DNA of 64,000 nt from positions 1-64,000 of IMG/VR virus record IMGVR_UViG_3300042991_000483. One strand, given 5' to 3'. The notes under the pieces were generated by a model, which worked only from the letters and a program-made list of their open reading frames with translations, searched no databases and was not told where the DNA came from. Shown one piece after another: positions 51,442 to 59,628 of the stretch; position 1 is the stretch's first letter, and the number at the start of each line of letters is the position of its first letter. The stretch comes from a virus. Position numbers and translations under genes: made by a program.

Positions 51442-51822
51442 GTGACGGCTTTGCTTTTTGTGCTGTCTTACATTATCGTTGGTGTTACTGGGTTCGGTGG
51501 GGCTCTTTTTGTTGTTGAGTCCCCGTACTTGAAACCACTACTCTCCTATATAGAGAAGAGACGAGAACAAGCCGAGAACGAAAAGGTAAAGTCCGTTCTC
51601 GCTATGTTAGTGAAGGGCATGGGCTGCATGACGTGCTCTGGCTTCTGGGCGAGTCTCTTGTGTGGGTTCGTGTTCCTAGTTCCGTTAACCGTTTACCTGC
51701 AATCGACCCTGACGATATGGGCGTGGTTGCTGTCATGCGCCTTATTTGGTTCCGGCGTCAGTACAGCCGGAAGCTACCTCATGAACCTCTACTTCGACTG
51801 GCGCAAGCTGAAAGGTCTGTAA
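51442..51822 (+). CDS. Small membrane protein, DUF1360-like
   Basis: A 126-residue protein with three hydrophobic segments (LLFVLSYIIVGVTGFGGALF; a central one around ASLLCGFVFLVPLTVYL; and IWAWLLSCALFGSGVSTAG). The motif MGCMTCSGFWASLL fits the CxxCxxFW pattern of DUF1360-type phage membrane proteins. It starts with GTG and ends overlapping the next ATG (TAATG). Role unknown; phage inner-membrane proteins often affect exclusion or lysis. Confidence 0.65.
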   Translation: MTALLFVLSYIIVGVTGFGGALFVVESPYLKPLLSYIEKRREQAENEKVKSVLAMLVKGMGCMTCSGFWASLLCGFVFLVPLTVYLQSTLTIWAWLLSCALFGSGVSTAGSYLMNLYFDWRKLKGL

Positions 51823-52826
51823 TGGATCAGAGAACTTACGACGAAAACCTGTTCAAGGCTCTCCATTACTCTAGCTATAGCAGGATGGGCACTTTTTTCG
51901 ACTGCTCGCAGTACTTCCTCTGGTACTACGTCTACGGCGTAAAACCCGAGTTCGAATCTCCAGCCCTCACCAAGGGAGACACCCTTCACAAATACTACCA
52001 GGTCTTAAACGACGTGAACGCCACCCCAGAAGCAAGGAAAGAAGTTGTGGAGAAGTTCACTAAACAGTTTCCTCTTGAGTTTATGAAGTACTCAACGAAG
52101 TGGAAGTCACACGTCAAGAAGTTACCACAAGGGCCAAACGTAGTCTTAGAAAAAGAAATGCAGATGTCGATTCCCATCTCCTCGCCTTTGCTTAACCCCT
52201 CGGGGAAGCCGTTCAACTCAATCATTTTCAAGGGCTACATAGACTACCTCAACTTCAACCAGCCGAAGACGGCTTACGTCATCGACTACAAGTCCGGTAG
52301 GGCGGCAACAGCCCCGAAGTACGCCGACCAACTCGCCATATACGCCGCCATGGTATTCTCCGCCTTCCCAATGGTGGATACCGTTCGCGCCTACACCTAC
52401 GACATCTCAGACAACATGAACTCAGAAGTAAGTGAGCAAAACTCTTTCGAGTTCGACCGCGGCAAGGACTCTCAGAACCTCATTGATACCTTGGCGAAGA
52501 TGATGGAGACCATGATATCGGCAGCGTCTAAGAAAGAGTTTTCTCCTACTCCTTGCATCCGTTGCTCGTACTGCCCAGATTACAGTTGCCGCTTCAATAG
52601 GGTTCCTCCTTCTAAGCGGGGAGTCACTGCGCAACCCGACCTCTCCCCTCCAACGCCCACTCCTCCTCCAGCCCCAATACAGCAGGAGTATGATACCTAT
52701 GGGTCTCCTATCCCCCCCGCTCCAACTCCCGCCCCCACTGAGATACCGATAGAAACCGTGACTCAGATTGGGGAGAAAGAGAAAGCGATTTTGCTAGAAA
52801 TGAAGAAGAAGCTGGATAGAAAGTAG
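51822..52826 (+). CDS. PD-(D/E)XK nuclease with Fe-S type Cys cluster, Cas4/RecB-like
   Basis: A 334-residue nuclease. Cys28 (FFDCSQYFLWYY) and a C-terminal Cys set (CIRCSYCPDYSC) give the 1+3 cysteine pattern that holds a 4Fe-4S cluster in Cas4, AddB and Dna2 nucleases. The core includes FKGYIDYL and VIDYKSGR (D-x-K) followed by DQLAIYAAM (QxxxY). The C-terminal 70 residues are a Pro-rich tail. No CRISPR array or other Cas gene is present, so a replication or recombination nuclease role is more likely. Confidence 0.82.
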   Translation: MDQRTYDENLFKALHYSSYSRMGTFFDCSQYFLWYYVYGVKPEFESPALTKGDTLHKYYQVLNDVNATPEARKEVVEKFTKQFPLEFMKYSTKWKSHVKKLPQGPNVVLEKEMQMSIPISSPLLNPSGKPFNSIIFKGYIDYLNFNQPKTAYVIDYKSGRAATAPKYADQLAIYAAMVFSAFPMVDTVRAYTYDISDNMNSEVSEQNSFEFDRGKDSQNLIDTLAKMMETMISAASKKEFSPTPCIRCSYCPDYSCRFNRVPPSKRGVTAQPDLSPPTPTPPPAPIQQEYDTYGSPIPPAPTPAPTEIPIETVTQIGEKEKAILLEMKKKLDRK

Positions 52827-52828
52827 TA

Positions 52829-52840
52829 TCGCTATATTGA
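52829..52840 (+). promoter_or_regulatory. Candidate promoter TCGCTATATTGA
   Basis: GTATCGCTATATTGAAAGAGG lies 15 bases upstream of the polymerase C-part start, almost touching its ribosome site. Confidence 0.45.
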
Positions 52841-52854
52841 AAGAGGAGGTTGCG

Positions 52855-54156
52855 ATGCCGGTATTCACCCCGTCTCAGGGTCTGACCATGCTTTCGCCTT
52901 GGGAGCCCAATCAAAGGGCTTTCTTTCTCAAGACATACAAGAGGGATAAGAACTTTCGCAAATTCGTGAATGATAAAGTAGACGCTTACATCGAAGACCC
53001 CTTCGTCATGGTCTGCGCAGACGCCTCTCAAGCAGAAGTCCGCATCGCCGCAGAACTTGCCCACGAGCAGAAGCTGATAGACCTCTATAAGACCAAACAA
53101 GCCTTTGACGAATCTGGAGATACGAGTGACCACCCAGAGCTCGATGTCCACATGCTCACCGCCTCCGGAATCTTTGGTGTCCCCATCAACAAAGTCACTA
53201 GTGACCAGCGAAAAGCGGCGAAGAGCATCACCTTCGCCGTCATGTACGGAGCCACCGAATTCAGGATTGCATTCGAAACCGGACGAAGTGTTAAGGAAGC
53301 GAAGAAGTTGCTCGACAACTTCTGGAAGTCTTACCCGGCCATCCGCACCTGGGTGAACAAGATCATAGCAGAAGCAGTTGCCACAGGCTACGTCTCCACC
53401 CCCACGGGGCGCAGAGAAGCCATGCCCTTCCTCAAGGGAAGGCGCGAAGTCTTGCAGTGCGTGATCAAGGGTGACAGCCTCTACGATAAGCAAGACAAGA
53501 TAGGAAAGTCCCTCATCTCTAAGCTGATGAAAGAGATCGGGCAAGCCCGTAACTTCCCCGTGCAGAGTTTTACTTCAGACCTCATGACCACCGGCGCCTT
53601 CTACTCAGTTAACCAAGCCAAAGAAGAAGGCATAGAGATATACCTGCACACTATCGTCCACGACTCCGTGGTCATCTCCGTACGGTATTCCAACCTCAAG
53701 CGGTTGCTGGAGATCCTCAAGTATAATTTCGAGCATAGGCTCGTGGAAGACTTCAATCTCATCTGCCCGATGCAGATAGAATACGAGGTCGGCCTGAATT
53801 ACGACGCCCAGGTGAAGAAGCTCCCTTACCTCATTGACGCACTGGACTTCGCCTCCCTCCCGCAGAAGATGTATGATCGCTGGCGGCAACTCAAGGCGAA
53901 GACCGTTATCACCTCCGTCCGCTCAGACCCCACCTACCTCTTCCAGCCGGAGCACGGAAAGTGTGCGATACTTACCTCTAAAGAGCAGAAGATAGCGGAG
54001 ATATCTCAGCGCGACTTCGAAAACTCTTACGCGTGGTATCGGAAACGATGGAAGATTACGGACGGTAGCCTTCAACTGCGAAAACCCACGATCGAAGTCG
54101 CAGCGTCTAGTTCCAAGACCAAAGTCGAGGAGGAGTACATTGGAAGACTTCAGTAA
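52855..54156 (+). CDS. Family A DNA polymerase, C-terminal part (palm and fingers)
   Basis: A 433-residue protein containing all three polymerase motifs: A, CADASQAEVR (Asp56; usually DYSQxELR); B, RKAAKSITFAVMYGA (Arg119, Lys123, Phe127, Tyr131); C, IVHDSV (His269-Asp270; Ser replaces the usual Glu). It begins about 50 residues before motif A with a segment unlike Pol I and ends with about 80 additional residues. It lacks exonuclease and thumb, which are encoded 8.8 kb upstream at 42505. The two products likely assemble into one enzyme. The start at 52855 has AGGAGG. Confidence 0.9.
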   Translation: MPVFTPSQGLTMLSPWEPNQRAFFLKTYKRDKNFRKFVNDKVDAYIEDPFVMVCADASQAEVRIAAELAHEQKLIDLYKTKQAFDESGDTSDHPELDVHMLTASGIFGVPINKVTSDQRKAAKSITFAVMYGATEFRIAFETGRSVKEAKKLLDNFWKSYPAIRTWVNKIIAEAVATGYVSTPTGRREAMPFLKGRREVLQCVIKGDSLYDKQDKIGKSLISKLMKEIGQARNFPVQSFTSDLMTTGAFYSVNQAKEEGIEIYLHTIVHDSVVISVRYSNLKRLLEILKYNFEHRLVEDFNLICPMQIEYEVGLNYDAQVKKLPYLIDALDFASLPQKMYDRWRQLKAKTVITSVRSDPTYLFQPEHGKCAILTSKEQKIAEISQRDFENSYAWYRKRWKITDGSLQLRKPTIEVAASSSKTKVEEEYIGRLQ

Positions 54157-54526
54157 TATCCTTCCCACCGATATTCTTAATGGCACTCTCACCGGAGTCA
54201 AGTGCGTTAACCCGGACGAGTTGATGTTGTTCGAGTTCAGAGAGGATGAACTTCTAGGCTCCGGCATCGTCCTCATGAGCGTATCTACAAAGACCTACGA
54301 CCAAGTCGGGATCCTCCCAAAGTTCCGGGTCCTTGCCGTCGGAGATAATGTCGAACGAGAAACGGGGATAAAGCCGGGTGATTTGATTGTCATCCCAAAA
54401 CTCTGCGGAAGGTTGAGGATGCTAGATGAAATCGAGGTTAGGTACATCAATCACAGGGACGTCTTTGCTAAGGTAGTGTCGGAAGCTTCTGACTATGAAG
54501 AATACCTCAAGAAGTTTTTCAAGTAG
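54140..54526 (+). CDS. GroES/gp31-like co-chaperonin
   Basis: A 128-residue protein whose middle matches the GroES fold: GSGIVLMSVSTKTYDQVGILP, RVLAVGDNVERETGIKPGDLIVIPK and YINHRDVFAKV (ends like the GroES xxxExDIxA motif). T4 gp31 replaces GroES to help GroEL fold the major capsid protein gp23, which would suit this phage's gp23-like capsid. It starts with TTG after GAGGAG and overlaps the polymerase C-part by 17 bases. Confidence 0.78.
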   Translation: MEDFSNILPTDILNGTLTGVKCVNPDELMLFEFREDELLGSGIVLMSVSTKTYDQVGILPKFRVLAVGDNVERETGIKPGDLIVIPKLCGRLRMLDEIEVRYINHRDVFAKVVSEASDYEEYLKKFFK

Positions 54527-54534
54527 GAGACTAC

Positions 54535-55086
54535 ATGCCGGAACAGACCTCCCCCATCACAGATTTCTTCGTAGACGCCTCTGTCTACCCTCTCACCGTT
54601 CCCTACTTCCTCAGTAAGACTCTCGAAGTAGATAACGCCGGTTTCGATCTCAGGGCTTGCGACATGACGAACCTAGACACCGGCATGGAATGCAAGCCCG
54701 TGCGCGGGCTTAATTGGGGCATGCGCACCCTCTTTGAATCGGAGGAGTTGGGAAGCGAGCACTTGCATATGGAACCTCTAACTCCTTACATTATCAACAC
54801 CGGCATCAAAGCCTCCATCCCAAAAGGCTACTACGGAGACGTCTGTCTTCGTTCTTCATCCAAAAAGAGAGTGGCAATGCCAGATCACGGTACGATAGAC
54901 TGCAACTACCGCGGTCATATCAAACTCGTCATCTTCTCCTACTTCCCCCTCTACATACAAAAGTACGCTAGGGTGGGTCAGATGAAGATAGTTCCGTATC
55001 TGAAGTCTTATGGGTTTGTAGACGATCCGCTGTCTCTACTGGAGACGAGCCGAGGCGCTTCCGGGTTTGGGGAATATACTGCCTGA
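54535..55086 (+). CDS. dut: dUTPase
   Basis: A 183-residue trimeric-type dUTPase with all five motifs: 1 NAGFDLRA, 2 CLRSSSKK, 3 GTIDCNYRGHIKLV, 4 RVGQMKIVP, 5 SRGASGFGEYT. It removes dUTP and provides dUMP for thymidylate synthesis. A roughly 45-residue insertion follows motif 1 (CDMTNLDTGMECK onward). AGGAG site before the ATG. Confidence 0.93.
   Translation: MPEQTSPITDFFVDASVYPLTVPYFLSKTLEVDNAGFDLRACDMTNLDTGMECKPVRGLNWGMRTLFESEELGSEHLHMEPLTPYIINTGIKASIPKGYYGDVCLRSSSKKRVAMPDHGTIDCNYRGHIKLVIFSYFPLYIQKYARVGQMKIVPYLKSYGFVDDPLSLLETSRGASGFGEYTA
55071..55079 (+). promoter_or_regulatory. GGAATATAC element
   Basis: GGGGAATATACTG at the 3' end of the dUTPase gene, 19 bases before the next ATG. Confidence 0.35.
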
Positions 55087-55098
55087 CCGGAGGAAGGC

Positions 55099-55620
55099 AT
55101 GGATATCTCAGACACAGTTCTCTTAGAAATAGGCGCACCCCCGAAAGAGCTAGAGTCCATTATCGCTCCCGCAGTAGCGAATCCGAAGAAGGACATGATC
55201 GTCGTAGATAACGAAGACTTCGAAGTCCGCTTCGACCTCTGGGGAGATACCTACCGCTTCAACTGGATCATCAATAGAACTGCCAAGTACCGCGGGGCAG
55301 ATATCTTCCACGCTCTCATCACGGCAGTGGAGATGGCGTACGGCGCTAAACCTATCACCACTTCCGCCGAGAAAGGCTACGACGAACAAGCGAAAAAAGA
55401 CTTGAACGGCTACTACACGATGCTGAGATGGGGGTTCATCCCCGACAAAGGCGTGAAGATGTTCAACGCCCTCCTCGGAGAAACCTACCCCACAATGGAG
55501 GCGGCGTTCAAAGACTCCTCGTTCTGGAAGAATTGGCGGGACTACGGTTCTAGCTATACCGGAGTCTTCGATATGACTCCTGGGTCTCTGTCTTGGGACT
55601 TGCTAGAGAAGAAAATTTGA
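55099..55620 (+). CDS. Hypothetical protein
   Basis: A 173-residue protein, not recognised. A segment near residue 110 (GYYTMLRWGFIPDKG) is faintly like the acetyl-CoA-binding end of GNAT acetyltransferases, but other motifs of that family are not evident. It follows dUTPase with an intervening ribosome site (GGAGG). Confidence 0.55.
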   Translation: MDISDTVLLEIGAPPKELESIIAPAVANPKKDMIVVDNEDFEVRFDLWGDTYRFNWIINRTAKYRGADIFHALITAVEMAYGAKPITTSAEKGYDEQAKKDLNGYYTMLRWGFIPDKGVKMFNALLGETYPTMEAAFKDSSFWKNWRDYGSSYTGVFDMTPGSLSWDLLEKKI

Positions 55621-55666
55621 CCCTATCTCTGGAACGTGTGTTAGACTCGGAGTCCTGGAGGTGTTG

Positions 55667-56362
55667 ATGCCGATATACTTGGTGAATAAAACCCACTACG
55701 ATTCCAAGCTATTGAAGGACGTTTTCACTTTCGCCGCTAGGAAGATGAAGGTTAAGGGAGTGGTGGCAGTCTGCGTCACTGAGACCAAGTACAATTCCTG
55801 CTACGGCACCGCCTACAAAGGCTCTCCTCCGAGGCAATGGAAGCGTAGAGGCAAGCCTCTTCCGAGGGCTTATGTTCGGTTTCGGATCCCGAAACCGGAG
55901 ATGTTCCCAAAATATCACAACCTCACTGAGGAAGATCTGATAAAGGTCCGAAAGCCTTTTAACCTCCTTCACGTAGCCTTGCATGAGATGAGCCACATCT
56001 TCGACGATAGGAAGCCTTTCTCTTTCCTACCAAGGAGATGCGAGGTAGATAACAACATCGTCAGCTACTTCGGCAGACCGATGGACGAATCCGGAAGCCC
56101 TCACCGTCATAGGAAGCGCATTGCCCACGACAAGCGCCCGTGTGAGGTTATGGCTGAGAACAGGGTCTACGACGTCTGCCAAAACAGTTCAAACAGGAAA
56201 CGGATACTAGAACTCAACAACGTCGTACTTGAAGAAGCGGAGGGGTTGAGAAAATGCCGAGCTACCAAATCTACGAAGCCCACTACAAATTCACCAAAGC
56301 GCAAAAGAAAATGCGAATCACGCCGGACATCGTCTCAGAAGCAAAGGCGAGGTTCGGCTTAA
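55667..56362 (+). CDS. Zinc-protease-like (HExxH) hypothetical protein
   Basis: A 231-residue protein with a metal-binding motif HVALHEMSHIFDDR (HExxH) near residue 107 and further His/Asp residues downstream (SPHRHRKRIAHDKRP). The C-terminal 40 residues are Arg/Lys/Ser-rich where the frame overlaps the next gene. A GGAGG site precedes the ATG. The family is unclear; it may be a metallopeptidase. Confidence 0.6.
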   Translation: MPIYLVNKTHYDSKLLKDVFTFAARKMKVKGVVAVCVTETKYNSCYGTAYKGSPPRQWKRRGKPLPRAYVRFRIPKPEMFPKYHNLTEEDLIKVRKPFNLLHVALHEMSHIFDDRKPFSFLPRRCEVDNNIVSYFGRPMDESGSPHRHRKRIAHDKRPCEVMAENRVYDVCQNSSNRKRILELNNVVLEEAEGLRKCRATKSTKPTTNSPKRKRKCESRRTSSQKQRRGSA

Positions 56363-56541
56363 TCGTCGCCTCGCAGCTTGAACGAGATATGCAGACTCAG
56401 TTCTCATTATGGGATTCGGCATCCATGATTGAGCAGGGTTGGGATTACTTTCAAGCCTATGAGTTTGTGCCTCCAGTCTGCGAATGGGCGAAATGGACGT
56501 TTAAGAGGCTCGGGTATGTTGAAGACGTGGGTCAGGCGTAG
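56254..56541 (+). CDS. Small hypothetical protein
   Basis: A 95-residue helical protein (YKFTKAQKKMRITPDIVSEAKARFGLIVASQL), unrecognised. GGAGGGG lies upstream. It overlaps the preceding gene by 109 bases in another frame, so either that gene's tail or this start may be over-extended. Confidence 0.5.
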   Translation: MPSYQIYEAHYKFTKAQKKMRITPDIVSEAKARFGLIVASQLERDMQTQFSLWDSASMIEQGWDYFQAYEFVPPVCEWAKWTFKRLGYVEDVGQA

Positions 56542-56848
56542 CGTCTGGGATTTTCGTTGCGGTAGGCACAGCAACATCCCCAGCTGCTGCATGATCTGGT
56601 TTATTCTGGTCTGGCCCTTCGTTTTTAGGTTTGGGTCTGCGAACTCGTATTGGGAGAGGATAAATAGGCTCCGAGGCGGTGGCGTAGACTACGTCGTCTG
56701 CCCCTTGTGTCTGGCTCTTGGTAGGGTTGTGGACGTTAGGGACTGCGAGAAATCTTACTGCGAGTGTTCCCGACGACAAGTAGTAGAATATACCCAACAG
56801 GAGAATAGCGGATGTGGAAAACGGAGATGGTTCCCAGGGAAGTCGTGA
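56516..56848 (+). CDS. Putative small membrane protein with Cys-rich tail
   Basis: A 110-residue ORF with one hydrophobic segment (MIWFILVWPFVF) and a Cys-rich part resembling a zinc ribbon (VVCPLCLALG, CEKSYCECS). It overlaps both neighbours in another frame and has only a weak ribosome site (GAGG), but it fills a stretch otherwise without a gene (56542-56811). Confidence 0.4.
   Translation: MLKTWVRRSVWDFRCGRHSNIPSCCMIWFILVWPFVFRFGSANSYWERINRLRGGGVDYVVCPLCLALGRVVDVRDCEKSYCECSRRQVVEYTQQENSGCGKRRWFPGKS
56785..56793 (+). promoter_or_regulatory. AGAATATAC element
   Basis: GTAGAATATACCCAACAGGAG, 19 bases upstream of the next ATG. The wording ATA-CCCAACAGGAG resembles that at 62856, including the ribosome site. 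Confidence 0.4.
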
Positions 56849-57045
56849 TTGATGTTATCTGCGACCGATGCCAAAAGAGTACTACTTACGAAGAAGAATG
56901 CGGTCCCGATTACGCTACTTTAGATGCACACTGGGGTTTTGGTTCTTCACGGGACGGAGACAAAGTCGAATTACATCTTTGCGATACCTGCTGTGGGGTC
57001 GTAGAGGCATTCATAAGAAAAGGTGGTCATGCCAATGAAACCTAA
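56812..57045 (+). CDS. Small zinc-ribbon-like protein
   Basis: A 77-residue protein with two Cys pairs (VICDRCQKS and LHLCDTCCG) spaced as in a zinc ribbon. Its strong ribosome site and the AGAATATAC element support expression. Function unknown. Confidence 0.65.
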   Translation: MWKTEMVPREVVIDVICDRCQKSTTYEEECGPDYATLDAHWGFGSSRDGDKVELHLCDTCCGVVEAFIRKGGHANET

Positions 57046-57775
57046 GATTCCGAAAGACGTGAAGGGCGCCCTCCTGGACCTTTACTACAATGGCAACGAC
57101 AGGGACACGCAGATACTTGCTGGTATCGTCTTGGAACTCTTCAAGAAGATGCAAGGCGGAGTCATGAAGGAGTCTCACATAACCAGAGGAGCAGACGGGT
57201 CCGAACATTCTCTTCCAGGTCGATCTCAGACTCCCCATCGAGTAGTGACGACTGTCACCACAGGTCCTGTCGGTCCGGAAGATGAGGACGAGCCGGATCA
57301 GTTTATCAACCACTACCGATGCCCATACGACGGTACGGAATGGGATGACGCTTCTCCATACACGAACAACGACCGTTGTCCGGAGTGCAATAAAGAGATC
57401 GAGCCCTATGACTCCGAAGGCATAACCGATATCTCTGAGACCACATTTACTCCTGGCGGCAAGAAACTAACGGAGAACACCATCAGAGGCAAGGGGGCTT
57501 CTGGTGAGGGCGAGTGGGTAGAAGGTACTTTTGACTCAGAGGGGCGTACCTACTTCTTCCAGGCGAAGGTCTACGGCGAGAGAAGTGAGCAGTATGGAGT
57601 ACTAAAGTCTGCTGTTTCCAAACTCGTGGTCTGTGATGGCTCCCGCTGGGACTCTCGTACTATCCTCTACGATTACGACAGAGGCGTCATCATGGACTCG
57701 CTGGACGACGACCTCCTTCGTGATATTATCACGTACATCGAAACTGAGTCTGGCGTTCTACTCGGGGAGGAATAA
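57035..57775 (+). CDS. Hypothetical protein with zinc-ribbon segment
   Basis: A 246-residue protein. Residues about 95-130 carry two Cys pairs (YRCPYDGTEW and DRCPECNKEI), likely a zinc ribbon; the C-terminal part is beta-rich then helical. The start is uncertain between 57029 and 57035; the latter fits AGGTGG spacing best. Overlaps the previous gene slightly. Confidence 0.6.
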   Translation: MKPKIPKDVKGALLDLYYNGNDRDTQILAGIVLELFKKMQGGVMKESHITRGADGSEHSLPGRSQTPHRVVTTVTTGPVGPEDEDEPDQFINHYRCPYDGTEWDDASPYTNNDRCPECNKEIEPYDSEGITDISETTFTPGGKKLTENTIRGKGASGEGEWVEGTFDSEGRTYFFQAKVYGERSEQYGVLKSAVSKLVVCDGSRWDSRTILYDYDRGVIMDSLDDDLLRDIITYIETESGVLLGEE

Positions 57776-57778
57776 GCT

Positions 57779-58525
57779 ATGGAATTCAATGCAGAAGAAC
57801 TCGCAGGGTTAGAGCCTAGAGAAGCCGGTGCTTATGTCAAGCAGTTCGTAACAGAAGCGACAAAGTATTGGAGCTTCTACGAACCCTACGACGACTTGGA
57901 CATGAGTGACGCCGGATTGAAGGAGAGGTCTCACGCCCTTCTAGAGTCCAGGCTCTCTGAGATGACCGACTTCTTCGTGGACAACTACTTTGGCGCAGAC
58001 GACGACGCCCGAACCTTTGAGGAGCACACCGGCGTTCCCTTCGAGGAACTGAGTGACGACGGTGGGGACAACACCTACAACTGGTCCTGGCTTTACCCTT
58101 CGGATTTGAACTTCAAGAACTACTCCACTCCTGATGGACAGAAGATCCTAGAAATTAGGATCCACCTCGGCGGCGATGTCAGAGGCAACTACGGCGGCGG
58201 TTACTACAAAATCTTCGCTGGGGACGAAGAAGATGAGTCTATGCAGTACATCTACGACCTTACCCAAGGCTCCATGTCCGTCAATATGAAATTCAGCGAC
58301 GGCTCTTCCATCAGCTTCAGCGGCGAACAGGCATCGGATATAGAATCCTACGAAGTCGCGAACGTCGCCGGATACGATACCAAGCAGCCCGGACTTTTCA
58401 ATCCTGATGAGGGTAACGCTGAGGGTGGGATCGCGTATGCTGTAGAAGAAGCCTTCTCCGGTTTCCGAAAAGGCGGCCGAGGCTATGAAGGTGACGAGTT
58501 CGTGAACGAGATCGTGGAGGACTAA
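57779..58525 (+). CDS. Hypothetical acidic protein
   Basis: A 248-residue acidic protein, not recognised. The N-terminal half is helical (HALLESRLSEMTDFFVDNYFG) and the C-terminal half beta-rich with Gly repeats (GNYGGGYYKIF, MSVNMKFSDGSSISFSG). GGGGAGG site; three bases after the previous stop. Confidence 0.6.
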   Translation: MEFNAEELAGLEPREAGAYVKQFVTEATKYWSFYEPYDDLDMSDAGLKERSHALLESRLSEMTDFFVDNYFGADDDARTFEEHTGVPFEELSDDGGDNTYNWSWLYPSDLNFKNYSTPDGQKILEIRIHLGGDVRGNYGGGYYKIFAGDEEDESMQYIYDLTQGSMSVNMKFSDGSSISFSGEQASDIESYEVANVAGYDTKQPGLFNPDEGNAEGGIAYAVEEAFSGFRKGGRGYEGDEFVNEIVED

Positions 58526-58620
58526 CGCGAGATGAAGGCTCCAATCTAATAGTCCGAAACCAAAACAAATAACGGCAAAGACGACCCTTCAGGAGGTGAG
58601 TACGGGTCTGTCTAGGTCGC

Positions 58621-58634
58621 TTCGCTATATAAAG
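58621..58634 (+). promoter_or_regulatory. Candidate late-type promoter TTCGCTATATAAAG
   Basis: GGTCGCTTCGCTATATAAAGAAG, about 57 bases upstream of the outer-membrane protein gene. Confidence 0.65.
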
Positions 58635-58690
58635 AAGTGCGGAACAGCGGAGTTTGCTCAACTAAACCCTTTTAATGGAGGTAACACACG

Positions 58691-59281
58691 ATGAAGAAGA
58701 TTCTAATCGCAATCGTCACCGCCCTCATGCTCGCCACCGGCGTCCTCGCCTCTGGCACGGCCCCCGTCAATCCCATGTCCGTCGCCGTAGGCCCCACCTA
58801 CTTCACCGTCCAGAACTTCGTAGCTGAAGCCGGATATGACGTCAATCTCCAGTCCAGTACTGGTGTCGCCGTCAACTTCAGCTACCCCCTTAGCACTCAC
58901 TTCAGCGCGTACCCGAGTGTGAATGTCGCCTGGAACAAGATCTCCAACCCCCTCGCTAACAAGGCAGACGCCACTTTCACCACTGTTGATTTCGATATCA
59001 AGTACACTTTCAACCCCGGACAGACGACCGAGTTCTACCTCGTAGGTGGTCCGACTTGGTTCAACAGCCACTACAGTAATGACCTTGCTGGATACTCCGG
59101 CAACAACCTCACCTTTAATGTTGGTGGCGGCGTCCAGTTCCCGTTCTTCTACCCCAAGCTGAAACTCCTGACCGAGGCGAAGTACTACTACGTCCCACAG
59201 ACGGCGTTTCCTCTCGCTCTTCAAGGTACTACAGGGTACAATGCCTGGAATGTAAGCGCACTTCTTTCTTGGAAGTTCTAA
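58691..59281 (+). CDS. Outer-membrane beta-barrel protein
   Basis: A 196-residue protein with a clear signal peptide (MKKILIAIVTALMLATGVLA, cleavage near residue 20) and alternating hydrophobic strands through the mature part, ending in aromatic Phe (LLSWKF), the signature for BAM-dependent insertion. About 176 mature residues suit an 8-stranded barrel (OmpX/Ail/Lom size). Phage barrels of this kind can change the host surface, for example to block superinfection. It has its own late-type promoter and terminator. It implies a Gram-negative host. Confidence 0.82.
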   Translation: MKKILIAIVTALMLATGVLASGTAPVNPMSVAVGPTYFTVQNFVAEAGYDVNLQSSTGVAVNFSYPLSTHFSAYPSVNVAWNKISNPLANKADATFTTVDFDIKYTFNPGQTTEFYLVGGPTWFNSHYSNDLAGYSGNNLTFNVGGGVQFPFFYPKLKLLTEAKYYYVPQTAFPLALQGTTGYNAWNVSALLSWKF

Positions 59282-59311
59282 CCCAAGACTCCGCTAGTTT
59301 CCCACCCTCGA

Positions 59312-59342
59312 CTGGGCGTCCTCATTGGGCGCCCAGTTTTTT
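59312..59342 (+). terminator. Rho-independent terminator after the outer-membrane protein gene
   Basis: The 7-bp stem CTGGGCG / CGCCCAG is followed by TTTTTT. Confidence 0.9.
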
Positions 59343-59343
59343 G

Positions 59344-59370
59344 TCGCTATCTCCGAGACGGTATGGTATA
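59344..59370 (+). promoter_or_regulatory. Candidate promoter with CGCTATCTC element and TATACT
   Basis: TCGCTATCTCCGAG is followed by ATGGTATACTC, an extended -10 (TG-G-TATACT). The site at 61693 has the same arrangement (TCGCTATCTCTGAG, then GTGGTAGAATG), so this is a recurring promoter variant. Confidence 0.45.
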
Positions 59371-59570
59371 CTCTCGCCGTGGTGGAGATGAACCCAAACG
59401 CTGAAAAAGGCCGAGGCAACTTCTCCTCCACTGGGCCCGACCACGCCATAAACGTGGAAGGGGGTGAACCGAAGACCTCGTTAAGTCCGAGCGGTAGAGG
59501 TCAAGCGAAGCCGAGGGGTGGGTCGCAGACAGCGACCTAATTCCTCCCCCTGGAGGATACGATAAGGATT
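59371..59570 (+). ncRNA. Structured non-coding RNA candidate
   Basis: No convincing ORF. Several hairpins can be seen: CCACG/CGTGG (around 59450), ACCTC/GAGGT (about 59480-59505), GTCGC/GCGAC (59523-59537), and TCCTCC/GGAGGA (59542-59556). It lies between the terminator at 59312 and the next promoter at 59583, and begins with a promoter-like sequence. Confidence 0.5.
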
Positions 59571-59576
59571 TCGTCG

Positions 59577-59596
59577 AGAATATACGCTATATAAAT
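59577..59596 (+). promoter_or_regulatory. Overlapping AGAATATAC and late-type promoter elements
   Basis: GAGAATATACGCTATATAAATAGG joins both recurrent elements and includes TATAAATA. The following leader begins with the hairpin GGTGG/CCACC. Confidence 0.65.
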
Positions 59597-59628
59597 AGGT
59601 GGTACTGGACCACCGAGGAGAACAGAAG

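Noticed and set aside
51822-52826. Cas4-like protein as part of a phage CRISPR system
   Set aside because: No array, cas1 or cas2 in the window; phage replication nucleases have the same cysteine pattern.
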